A program made the translations under genes and the position numbers. Below are positions 53,925-63,700 of a DNA stretch of 64,000 nt, one piece after another. Source of the DNA: Lunularia cruciata (Eukaryota; Streptophyta; Marchantiopsida; Lunulariales; Lunulariaceae); NCBI GenBank assembly GCA_948567375.1, contig OX419761.1:43712501-43776500 (forward strand). Direction: 5' to 3'. Position 1 is the first letter of the stretch; each line of letters begins with the position of its first letter. The notes under the pieces are model-generated. The model made no database searches. It saw nothing but the letters and a program-made list of their open reading frames with translations, and was not told where the DNA came from.

Positions 53925-54084
53925 AGAATATTCTAGAAGCATCTAAGAAGCTTCTTAGGAAGCTTCCTAACTAGTTAACTTGCGCCCTAAGCAGGTAGCT
54001 TCTAGAAGGAAGCTTCTAGAAGCTTCTAACTAGCTTAGCTTGCACTCCAAGAAAGCGGCTCAAGGAAGCTTCTTGAGAAGCTTC
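53925..54084 (+). promoter_or_regulatory. Array of heat-shock-element-like GAA/TTC blocks in the LTR promoter
   Basis: A perfect three-unit element (nGAAnnTTCnnGAAn) lies at 53,925-53,939. GAAGCTTC pairs lie at 53,947-53,954 and 53,959-53,966. TTCTAGAA at 54,000-54,007 abuts a perfect four-unit element (nGAAnnTTCnnGAAnnTTCn) at 54,008-54,027. Two more GAAGCTTC pairs lie at 54,065-54,072 and 54,077-54,084, ending about 20 bp before the TATA box. Heat-shock factors bind trimeric alternating nGAAn units. The 3' LTR has the same array, offset by 5157 bp. Binding itself is inference. Confidence 0.75.
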
Positions 54085-54103
54085 AAGGGACTTGTATGAT
54101 ACC

Positions 54104-54110
54104 TATAAAT
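54104..54110 (+). promoter_or_regulatory. TATA box of the LTR promoter
   Basis: tataaat in the context acctataaatacc lies downstream of the GAA/TTC array and about 105 bp before the LTR end, a normal spacing for a plant LTR promoter. The twin in the 3' LTR is at 59,261-59,267. Confidence 0.75.
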
Positions 54111-54216
54111 ACCAAGGCCGAAGCTCATGCTAGGCATTCGGAGTTTTCCCTCATTCAAGTGTCCCAATGTGAATTTCCATTCTCCTATTTCTCTCCTCGG
54201 TTTCGGTCTTTTACAT

Positions 54217-54228
54217 TGGTATCAGAGC
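54217..54228 (+). other. Primer-binding site, initiator tRNA-Met
   Basis: TGGTATCAGAGC begins one base after the 5' LTR. It is complementary to the 3' end of plant initiator tRNA-Met, the commonest primer of plant Ty3/gypsy elements. Confidence 0.93.
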
Positions 54229-54237
54229 AGGAATGGG

Positions 54238-54453
54238 ATGGATGGAATTTATGGACCACCAAATCCACTTCCGCCAAACCATTGGGACTTTCATGTCCAG
54301 ATATTACCAAGGCATCGTTTCACACAGTTCATCACCTCACGCTTTGGGCAGGATTTTCTACATATGATCACCGTGTCAGAGGAACCCTTGATACTTCCAG
54401 TTGTGACTTATGGAGAACGGTGGACGTGTTGTATCTATGTGTTAATCAACTAG
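54238..54453 (+). other. Leader open frame upstream of gag (71 codons)
   Basis: An ATG soon after the primer-binding site opens a frame reading MDGIYGPPNPLPPNHW and continues with protein-like composition to a TAG at 54,451-54,453. It is in the same frame as gag but separated from it by this stop and two more. It may be an upstream frame that limits gag translation, or an old N-terminal extension of gag. I recognise no domain. Confidence 0.35.
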
Positions 54454-54486
54454 ATAAATTGAGGGTAGTGGATTAGGGTAGTAGCA

Positions 54487-55386
54487 ATGGCCGCAATACC
54501 GGATGTTATCCTTGCAATGCAACAACAAATCGAGCATCTTACTCGATTGTTGGATGAACGAGACCAGCAACGACGAGAACAGATAGACAGAGCGCTAGTT
54601 CGAGATGGAGAAGATCGCATTCGATTTCCGAAACCCAAGGTGTTTGAAGGCAAGAATGTTCCAGGCACAGTGGAAAATTTTGTGTTTGACTGTGAACGTT
54701 ACTTTGAAGCCACCAATCTTCAAGACGAGCGGAAACAAATTCTCTTGGCTTCTAGCCAGTTGGATGGCGTGGCAAAACTTTGGTGGCGATTCCGAGTAGA
54801 AAGAGTTGAATGACAAATTGTTACACCAATTTTGACATGGGCAGAATTCAAGGATGCAATACTTGGTCGATTTCAGACTATAAATGCCACCCGAGCTGCA
54901 CGAGATAAATTGGTGGAGTTGAGGCAGATTGGTTCGGTGAGAAGCTACATCACACAATTTCAGAATATCATCATGCAAATTCCAGATATCCAAGAAGGTG
55001 AAGTTCTGGATCGATTTGTGCGAGGATTGAAGTCACGAACCAGGTTGGAGGTGACCATGCGAGAGCCACAGAACGTAGAAGAAGCCATGCAATTGGCTGA
55101 GCGTTTTGATTCCTTAGTTGCAACAACTTGGTCTCGACCTTGACCTACACAAAACCTACCCGTACCATGAGTGGAAGAACCGGTACCAATGGAGATTGAT
55201 GCTATCCAGCGAAGACCACTTGGCATAGCAGATAGAGAAAGATTACGACAAAATGGAGGTTGCTTTTAATGTCGCCAGTTGGGGCATCACATTGCTGAAT
55301 GTCCACTCAAGAATGGACAACCTCGACAAGTTGCCCAAGTGGAGGTTGTGGAGCGGAATGATCCGGGAAACGAGGAATCCCAGTAG
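54487..55386 (+). pseudogene. gag: gag of the chromovirus, interrupted by four premature stops
   Basis: The start MAAIPDVILAMQQQIEHL is followed by a coiled segment and the retrotransposon gag core (PKVFEGKN, FDCERYFEATN, SQLDGVAKLWW). After a Pro-rich spacer comes a CCHC zinc knuckle (RQLGHHIAECP). In-frame stops fall at 54,811 (TGA), 55,141 (TGA), 55,168 (TGA) and 55,267 (TAA, between the two first knuckle cysteines). The reading register never shifts. The TAG at 55,384-55,386 is probably the natural end, because it lies just past the frameshift signal. Gag packages element RNA into virus-like particles. Confidence 0.88.
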
Positions 55387-55443
55387 GAGATTTCGAGCCG
55401 CCTACTGGGAGCTTGATTAGTTCCAATGGGATTGAAGGCTCGA
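55365..55443 (+). promoter_or_regulatory. -1 ribosomal frameshift signal: slippery GGGAAAC plus H-type pseudoknot
   Basis: GGGAAAC at 55,365-55,371 is in gag phase G GGA AAC, as required for simultaneous slippage. After a 6-nt spacer, 55,378-55,387 pairs perfectly with 55,401-55,410 (10 bp). The loop segment TCGAGCC (55,393-55,399) pairs with GGCTCGA (55,437-55,443), making a second stem of 7 bp. Loop 1 is 5 nt, the inter-stem base is 1 nt, and loop 3 is 26 nt. The signal sits inside the 55,362-55,383 overlap of the two frames, and the gag stop lies within stem 1. It would set the Gag to Gag-Pol ratio. Confidence 0.85.
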
Positions 55444-55850
55444 CCTATGCAAGTTTGCTTCACTTGCAAGGTATGATATCTAATCGGGGTTGTAGAATTT
55501 TGGTTGATTCTGGAAGTTCAGAGAATTGCATGTCTATGCAAGTGGCAAAGGAATTGGGTATTCCTATCAGGCCAGTGATTGGAAGTAGTTTGATGATGGC
55601 GGATGGTAGAAAGGGTTCTGCATTCCGCACCTTGCATCCTGTTACCTTCAAGATTGGGAAGGAGTATTTGGAGTGTATGAGGTTCGTAGTGGCACCTCTA
55701 CATTATGATATCATTCTAGGTCTACCTTGGCTTGAATGTCATAAGGTTCAATTTGATTGGACCCAACACCAAATTCAAGTACAACACCAAGGTAGGAATT
55801 TCCGATTAGGTTGTCTGGCACCTCTGAGTAAGACACCTAAGAATAGTCAG

Positions 55851-56030
55851 TCCCAAGATGGGAAGTTTGTCGAGAAGGTAGCCATAGAGCGAATCTGGAA
55901 GGGAGATGAGTCCCAAGATGGGAAGTTTGCCAAAAAGGCAACCATGGAGCAAGCTTGGAAGAGAGATGAGTCCCTAGAAGGGAAGTTTGTGAATGAAACA
56001 GCCATAGAGCAAGCTTTGGAGGACGATAAG
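55851..56030 (+). repeat. Three tandem 60-bp units in pol, between protease and RT
   Basis: The units start at 55,851, 55,911 and 55,971 and encode related 20-residue blocks of the form (S)QDGKF..K...E..WK.DE. The first two are closer to each other than to the third. The period is a multiple of three, so the frame is kept. The blocks lie in the flexible linker between protease and reverse transcriptase. Confidence 0.9.
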
Positions 56031-59000
56031 TCTGTATTCGCGGTATGGATCAAGCCGATTGCACAAGAACAATCTGAGGAGGGCCAAGTGCCGCATCAAG
56101 CAATGGTTGATCGGATAGTTCAGGAGTTTGCAGATGTGTTTCCGGATGATCTGCCAAAGGGATTACCCTCCGATCGAGGTATGCCCTTCAAGATCGAGTT
56201 ATTGCCAGGGAGTACTCCAGTGAGTAGACCAATCTATCGGCTCTCACCAAAGGAGTTGGAGGAATTGCGAACAACACTTATAGAGTTGTTGGAGAAGGAT
56301 TTCATACGACATAGTACCTCTCCGTGGGGAGCACCGGTACTATTTGTTCCAAAGAAGGATGGAGGACTTCGTTTCTGTATTGATTACCGTGGGCTCAATA
56401 AGCAAACCGTGAAGAATGCATATCCCTTGCCTCGGATCGATGACCTGCTTGATCAACTAAGTGGAGCACGCTACTTTTCCAAGCTAGATCTTCGTAGCGG
56501 CTATTGGCAAATTCCTATTGAAGGAGAGGACGTGCAAAAGACTGCTTTTCGCACAAGGTATGGACATTTTGAGTGGAGAGTTCTACCTTTTGGACTCACT
56601 AATGCTCCAGCAATCTTCATGGATCAGATGCATCGAGTGTTGGAGGGACTATTAGATCGGTCCGTGGTGGTGTTCTTAGATGATATCTTAATCTATAGCA
56701 AGACAGAGGCAGAACATGTGAATCATGTGCGAGAAGTCCTAAGACGACTACGACAGTGGAAATTTTACTGCAAGAAGTCAAAGTGTGCTTTTTGGCAGAA
56801 GGAGGTTACCTTCTTGGGTCATAAGATCTCATCAGAGGGGATCAAGATGGAAGAAGAGAAGATCAAGGCCATTACTGATTGGCCTACCCCGAAGGATGCT
56901 ACAGAAGTACGAGCATTCAATGGACTGGCCAGTTTTTATCGACGGTTCATCCACTATTATGCTCACGTGGCTGCACCATTGACTGACCTCTTGGGAAAGA
57001 ACTCGAGCTTCCAGTGGACCACCAAGCATGAAGAAGCATTCCAAAAGTTAAAGCATATGGTGTCTTCAAGACCTATTCTTCAACCATATGATCCTCAACT
57101 ACCTTGTGTGGTTGATTTTGATGCTTCTAACTTTGCAATTGGAGCTGTGTTGTAACAAGAATTTCCAGATGGACTACATCCAATTGCCTTTGTGTCTCGC
57201 CGACTAAATACAGCGGAAAGAAATTACTCTGCTTGGGATCGGGAACAACTTGCAATGGTATATGCCACCAAGGTATGGAGGCATTATCTCTTGGGGAAAC
57301 AAGTGATCATGCGAACTGATCACAAGCCATTGTTGCAGACCTTACACCTAGAGCACATGAAGAGTCGACATCATCGATGGGAAGAGCAACTCCAATTGTT
57401 CGACATCAAACTTGAGTACAAACCAGGTCGGTTCCATGTCATCCCTGATGCTCTATCACGACGACCTGATTTGAAGTCTCTTCCTCTCATCACGGCAGCA
57501 ATTACAACGGTGTCAATTGATCCCAAGATTCATAACGAGTTTCGGTTAGCCCTATAGCAAGATCCCTTCTTCCAAATGGTACACGGTTGTCTAACAGCAC
57601 GTGACAAGGAGTACAACACCTTCTCCTTCAAGGAAGGCCTTTTATTCCATGTAGACCAGATCTATGTTCCAACCAAAGGTGATCTTCGACTTGTGCGCCT
57701 TCAAGAAGCCCATGATTTACCAATAGCTGGTCACATGGGAGTGGACAAGACCTTGGGCACCCTCCAACGCCAATGGAAGTGGCCCAACATGACACGAGAT
57801 GTTCGAGACTTTGTCCGATCATGTGAGAGTTGCCAACGGAACAAGGCCAACAACCAGAAGCCGAGTGGACTCCTTCAACCACTCGCCATTCCATCCGCTC
57901 GTTGGGAGCATGTGAGCTTGGATCTCATCACATCCTTGCCAAAGACAAAACAAGGACACACGGCAATTGTGGTGTTTGTGGATAAGCTTAGTAAGCAAAT
58001 CCACTTGGCACCAACCTGTGATACCGTGGATGCTCCAACCTTAGCACAAATCTACTTCGACAATGTCTTCAAGCATCATGGGATGCCACGTGTACTCATC
58101 TCCGACCGTGATCCTCGATTTACCGGGAAGTTTTGGCAAGCACTCTTCCAGATACTCGGCACCAAGCTTGCTTTGTCCACGGCCTATCATCCTCAAACTG
58201 ATGGACAAACTGAACGCGCCAATCAAACATTGGAGGATATGTTGCGGGCCTTTGTCAATGTCCACCATACCAACTGGGATGAATGTCTTGCAGCTGCAGA
58301 ATTTGCCTACAACAATTCCAAACAGGCAAGCACTGGATTTTCTCCCTTCTTTCTCAATTTTGGCCAAGATCCGCTTGTTCCAGATTCTCTTCTTGCTCCC
58401 CCTCCCTCTCAGGTTCCTCATACTTCTACATTCTTGACCACTATATCCCAATCTCTTCAACAAGCCAAATCTCACCTCCTTGTTGCTCAGAATCGCCAAA
58501 AACAATATGCAGACCATCATCGTCGTGATCTCACCTTTGAAGTTGGTGATAAAGTCATGCTATCCTCTAGTAACCTCCCTCTCCCACTTGATACCCAAGT
58601 TCGTAAACTTGCTCCTAATTGGATAGGACCCTTTGATATCACCCACATTATCTCTCCTGTTGCTTATCGTCTTGCCTTACCTTGACACATGCGTATCCAT
58701 CCTATCTTTCATATTTCCAAGTTGAAACCCTTTGTTCCTAACCCTTCTTCCTTTTCCTCTCGAGTCCAACCTCCCCCTCTTCCTGTCCCTATCAATGATC
58801 ATGAGGAGTACGAAGTTGACCGTATCCTTGCACGTCGCCATATTCAACGAGGCCGTCACCAACATACGGAGTACAAGGTCCTTTGGAAAGGGTATCCCCT
58901 TCATGATGCTACATGGGAACCTCTTTCTCACCTCCAGAATGCACAGATGGCCATCAAGGAATTCGAAGCTTCACTGGCGACGAGGACGTCACCAACTAGC

Positions 59001-59010
59001 GGCGGGGGAA
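59001..59010 (+). other. Polypurine tract
   Basis: ggcgggggaa lies two bases before the 3' LTR and would prime plus-strand DNA synthesis. The bases ta separate it from the LTR start. Confidence 0.7.
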
Positions 59011-59012
59011 TA

Positions 59013-59372
59013 TGTAACAATATGGAGTTTAGTGACGAAGTTAGTTGAGCTTACGAAGTAGAGAATAAGACAAAATAGCCTAGAATATTCTAGAAGCATC
59101 TAAGAAGCTTCTTAGGAAGCTTCCTAACTAGTTAACTTGCGCCCTAAGCAGGTAGCTTCTAGAAGGAAGCTTCTAGAAGCTTCTAACTAGCTTAGCTTGC
59201 ACTCCAAGAAAGCGGCTCAAGGAAGCTTCTTGAGAAGCTTCAAGGGACTTGTATGATACCTATAAATACCAAGGCCGAAGCTCATGCTAGGCATTCGGAG
59301 TTTTCCCTCATTCAAGTGTCCCAATGTGAATTTCCATTCTCCTATTTCTCTCCTCGGTTTCGGTCTTTTACA
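59013..59372 (+). repeat. 3' LTR
   Basis: It is 360 bp, matching the 5' LTR except for G at 59,037. It contains the same GAA/TTC array (three-unit element at 59,082-59,096, four-unit element at 59,165-59,184) and TATA box (59,261-59,267). It could drive transcription of flanking DNA towards the right. Confidence 0.96.
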
Positions 59373-59377
59373 CCTAA
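59373..59377. repeat. Target-site duplication, right (cctaa)
   Basis: This is the second copy of cctaa, followed directly by acttagagac, which continues the interrupted LINE-like sequence. Confidence 0.95.
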
Positions 59378-60700
59378 ACTTAGAGACTTTTGCTATTGCT
59401 ATTATGTATGCCATCCATCTAAGAAGATGGATAATTACCCCTTCTTAAATTGCACTACATGTGCGACCCATAACAAAATAAATTACTTTTGTTGAGTAAT
59501 TATCTTTACTCCTATACAAGTTTACCTTACCTTGTGTTGTAGGTAATGCATACCAATTCACCCATTAAGTGAAGTATCCACTCTCTTGTACCATCATAAC
59601 ATTATACACATAGGTAATTATCCTTCATCTTCCAAAACAATAATGAGCACTCCAAGTGAGGTGTCTATTTTATGTACCATCATAAACATTGTATCTCTAA
59701 TATTGATATTATTAGTAATTATCTTTCATCTCAAAAAATACAATGAGTTTCTTTGGTGAAATATCTACTCTCTTGTATCATCATAAGCATTGGTAATATC
59801 TTAATAACATCATGGATATGATGTTATCAGGAGAAATGAGTAATATGAAATCCTATTGGATCTAAGGTAATAACTATTACACTTACAAGTTAGTAATGAA
59901 GATAGAGAAGATGAACCAAACTTAAGAGGAACTTCATCATTAATGTAAATAAAGTAGATAATGTAAGTCAAATTGACTTATTATAATATCAAGTTAGGAT
60001 CCAAAAGGTTGCATCCTTTATAGAGCAAGAAAAAAGATGCAGACTTATATAACACAAGGAATGGATGGATCAACCAAAAGAGAATGTAGAGCTTGTTGAA
60101 ACTTTGAGTCCATCAAGGAAGAGTATAAATCTTTGATCTATTCAGAAGACAAACATGGAAAAGATGGAAGATTTTCTTATATGAGACAAATCAGCTCTCC
60201 TTTGCAACACTAATCCATAGGGAGAAAAGGATCCCTCCTCTAGTTCCATCACATTTGTCTTCAAGACTAAGTCTTTCAACAATCATAAAATCGGAGGAAA
60301 ACAAATATGTGTGGAGTGCTCACCTACCAAATAATGCTATAAGTACCTTCTACTCTATAGATAATGGGCTTACTTCTCTACAAAAAGTTGGAAAATATGT
60401 TTGTCTAAATAATTATTCTTTGTTACATACTCAAAAATCCTTGGTCTAATGATATCACCAAAGATGGCCATTATCTTCCTATCAAAGGCTCTCAAATATA
60501 ATAAGAAGGGGAAGAAGGATTAACGAAGCAAAGTGGGTAGGTTTGTCAAAAAGGAATGCAAGAAGAGAGTATATCTAATGCCACTTAAAAATTATCCTAG
60601 AAGAGACTATCATCTACATGAAAAAATTCCTTTGTAGAGGTCTAAGTAGCATGTGATAAAATCCTCATCTATACTATCCTCATGTGATATCATCCTACTA
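59378..60700 (-). mobile_element. LINE-like element copy 4, right part
   Basis: It resumes the alignment with copy 2 (cttggagac) and then with copy 3: shared stretches at about 59,870-59,940, 60,055-60,140 and 60,440-60,500 (for example atatcaccaaa...cttcctatcaaa), and further to about 60,690. A unit of roughly 100 bp containing 'ttgtaccatcataa...taattat' is tandemly repeated about three times at 59,560-59,800. No coding capacity is left. Confidence 0.6.
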
Positions 60701-63700
60701 CCACTCAAAAAATACATGAGTTGTCTATATATGTAATTCACCTTTCTTGAAGTTAGAAGTCATGAGGAATATTAAAGGATACCATTCTTATAATGTGATA
60801 CCTTAATTTTTAAGCCTACAAGATGAAGCTCACTAGTAAAAAAAACACCTAATCATAGTCTAATTTATGATATTGGATATGTGAGGACAAATGCCATTTG
60901 AGGAACAAGGGATCTTGAATTGATTAAATTCATAGGAAATGTAGATGAAATGAAATTCAAATTGACTATAAAATATGCAGATAGGAGATGCAATCTAATT
61001 CCTCAAAAGCATGTATCATCAAGCAACAAACATCAATAACTACATATAGAGAATTTTTTAACCAATGTGTATGTATTATAAGGAGAAAAACATCAATAAC
61101 TACATATAGAGAATTTGTCCAATGTGAATTGAGAAAGCAAAGAGTCAAGTCATATAAAGAAATTGCACAGTAAGAAAATGTGAAATTATCAAAAACAAGT
61201 TGAATAAATCTAATGTAGTTTGTAAATCAAGACTAATATAGTAATGTAAAATGACATAAAAACCTAAGCAATTTTTTTTAGGAAGTAATGAACCGCTTGT
61301 AAACAAAGATAGACTAGCTTGCCATCGACTTATCCATAATTTTATGAACTAGACATGAAAGAATAAGAACAAGAAGTGAAGAAGAGTAAGGTTTTATGTC
61401 TAAGAATTAATTGACATAATCTACAAATTGGGCATGAAAAAGGAGAGTGGAAATTGTTAAAAAATAAGGGAAGTAGAGCAAATCATTAGAGGACTAGATA
61501 GAGTATATCACTTCATGCACTACGGACATATGAGTACTATAATGATGAAAGAACCAAAGGAAGTAGAAGGCTACCATAACAAGCCTCCTCGAAAGCATAC
61601 ACAATTTCATCAATGCCAAATGTAGTGCCCAAGTGGCTGAGCAAATGTCAATAGTCCTAATCATGGTCTATGAGATCTATAGTCATTTGTTAAGGAGAGA
61701 AAAATACAACCTAACATGGCTAAAGTAATAAATAAAAATTCTAAGAATAAGCCATGGCAAGTAAAGATTCCTTAAGATATTTCTTTGTTATGCAAACTAG
61801 TTGATGAGGAACAATAAAAGTCTTAGCCATGTTTATAGCAAAGAGAAGAAGGAAAACAATAAAATGATTGTACAAAAAGAACAATAATTTCCAAGGATCT
61901 AGTAATTTCCATAACCTATCTTTCCTTTACAACAATAGATGCACATAAGATACTATTAAAACCATTCTAAACATCCATCTACATCATAATCTCATTTTGG
62001 TAAATATCCAAGAATGCTCTAATGCCAAAGATATAACTTCAAAACCTCTTGTTCCAGCAAATCCAAATTGTTATGGACTAAGGTTCTTTTGGAATTGAGA
62101 AAGATGTTGCGTTAAAAGGCAAAAGAAGGCCTCATTAATAGCAATTGGTTTAATGTACTTGGTTTCCTTCTCTACAACAAGAAACCAAATAGCATCTAAC
62201 ACTTGACTAATTAGCATAAAAATCTCTATCTATTGCTATTGTAGTTACTTTTAACAACTCCATGAAATCACTAAACATATCATCAACATAAAAGCAATTC
62301 TTAAGATATTCTAAACCATCCTTTACAAACATCATGAGGAGAGGCATGTGTAATACCAAGAACTAGCCATATGATCTAGATGTGAAATTTTGTTTGGTAA
62401 GATTTGGAATGATTTTATACATGATGGTCAAAATAGATCAGATAGAAGCATCACCAAAAGTGCACTTCTTCTAATAGGAAAGAAACCAAAATATACTTGA
62501 AAACCTTAAAACCAATAGTTAGACATATGATTTAAAGGTGAGAACTGGTTTGGTAACATTTGGAAAGATGTCACACATGATGGACCAAATAGATCAGAAA
62601 GAGGTATCACCAAAACAAGAATAGAGTAGAAACCAAAATATCCTTGAAATCTTTCAAGGCAATTTTAGAGGCCTAAACAGATGAATTAAGCCTAAAAAAT
62701 GTGCAAATCGCCCTCCAATGGACAAAAGGATGGCCTTCCCTCCCACTGCTTTTTCTTGTCAAGAGCTTTCCAATGGTACCTCACTTACATGATTATGAGA
62801 TTACTATAAGAAGATTCTCTAAAAGATTCCCTCCAGTCAAAGCTTGTTTGACCAACCAGATAGGACCAGTATAGACATGTCACACATCCAAGGATGGAGC
62901 TTGCTAATGTCACCTATCTATGTGCCTAATCCTATGGTGGAGCTTCCTTGGAGAAGATACTCTTTGTCTATATAATAAAGAGAAGGTGTTCCTTTGAGGC
63001 ATCGGAGGTTTGTGTGAAATCATGTGTGTTTCTTCTCAGGTTTAATATCCTCAAAGTATTACAGCATGAAGCCATGCATAATACATGGACAAACAACAAT
63101 ATATAAAGATATAATAACTACTCATACTTATAGTCCAAAATCCATAATAATACTACCTCTCATGGTAGCAAATGTAATAAGCATAAAGAGGAAATAATAT
63201 TGTTAGTAGGACTAGCCATACAATGGATAGAGTGTGTGATGCTACTAGATTTGTTAGCTTGACCTAAGATCCTATTATGATTGAAATTATCACCATGTAA
63301 TCCAAATGGATTCCTCTTGTAAGTTAGCACAATCCCTAGTTTTGTTTTGCCATTTACTTCTGTTTGCTTTCCATAACCACTTTTAGTATAACAAGACATT
63401 ATTAAAGGAGTAAGAGAAATAAAACCATGCTAACTCATCCAAGAATTATATACAAATAGAATGGTAAGGAACAAGCTTATATATCCTTGTGATAAAGTGC
63501 AAGAAAAAGCTTCTAACAATATAATAGATATGGAAAATTAGTCTCAAATAGTTCTAAAACACAACTTAACTAGAAATCTAACAACAACTCTATTGACTTA
63601 ATTAATATAGCTAAAATGTTAGATGCTTTCTTTGGGAATTTTTCTCCATTTTGAATTCCGATCACCTGTTTAAAACAAATTATAGCGTTTTAATATTCTA
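60700..63700. other. AT-rich decayed repeat DNA
   Basis: This is probably the inner part of the same decayed element, but no domain can be read. It holds a 60-bp-period duplication (61,028-61,056 and 61,088-61,116, identical by eye over 29 bp) and a two-copy repeat of about 150 bp at roughly 62,366-62,660. No gene is supported. Confidence 0.45.

Larger units (their letters stand above)
53856..54215 (+). repeat. 5' LTR
   Basis: It is 360 bp, TGTAA...TTACA. It includes a heat-shock-element-like array (53,925-54,084) and a TATA box (tataaat, 54,104-54,110). Sequence after the TATA box probably forms the start of the transcript. It differs from the 3' LTR only at 53,880. Confidence 0.96.
55362..59048 (+). 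pseudogene. pol: pol of the chromovirus (protease-RT-RNase H-integrase-chromodomain), three premature stops
   Basis: The frame is -1 relative to gag and open from 55,362. Protease: ILVDSGSS with the active Asp at 55,506. Reverse transcriptase: [26 protein letters not shown], and catalytic FLDD at 56,673-56,684. RNase [15 protein letters not shown] and YSAWDREQLA. Integrase: HHCC finger (ending SCESCQ) and DD35E with Asp 57,921, Asp 58,104 and Glu 58,212. A chromodomain at about 58,806-58,968 (YEVDRILARR, LWKGY, TWEP) has the three aromatic cage residues, suggesting targeting to methylated histone H3. Stops occur at 57,153 (TAA), 57,555 (TAG) and 58,683 (TGA); register is otherwise unbroken. 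The last codons run into the 3' LTR. Confidence 0.92.
53856..59372 (+). mobile_element. Ty3/gypsy chromovirus LTR retrotransposon, 5517 bp, nearly identical LTRs
   Basis: Order from left: 360-bp LTR, primer-binding site, leader, gag, protease, reverse transcriptase, RNase H, integrase, chromodomain, polypurine tract, 360-bp LTR. The LTRs begin TGTAA and end TTACA and differ at one base by eye (53,880 A versus 59,037 G). All catalytic motifs are visible, and gag and pol remain in register end to end. Seven in-frame premature stops interrupt them, so this copy should not encode its own full proteins. It is inserted into a decayed LINE-like repeat with a 5-bp target duplication. The protein order and chromodomain define the chromovirus branch; I cannot assign a named plant lineage with certainty. 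Confidence 0.96.

Noticed and set aside
55384-55386. TAG counted as another premature stop in gag
   Set aside because: It lies immediately after the slippery site and inside stem 1 of the frameshift signal, so it is better read as the natural gag terminator.
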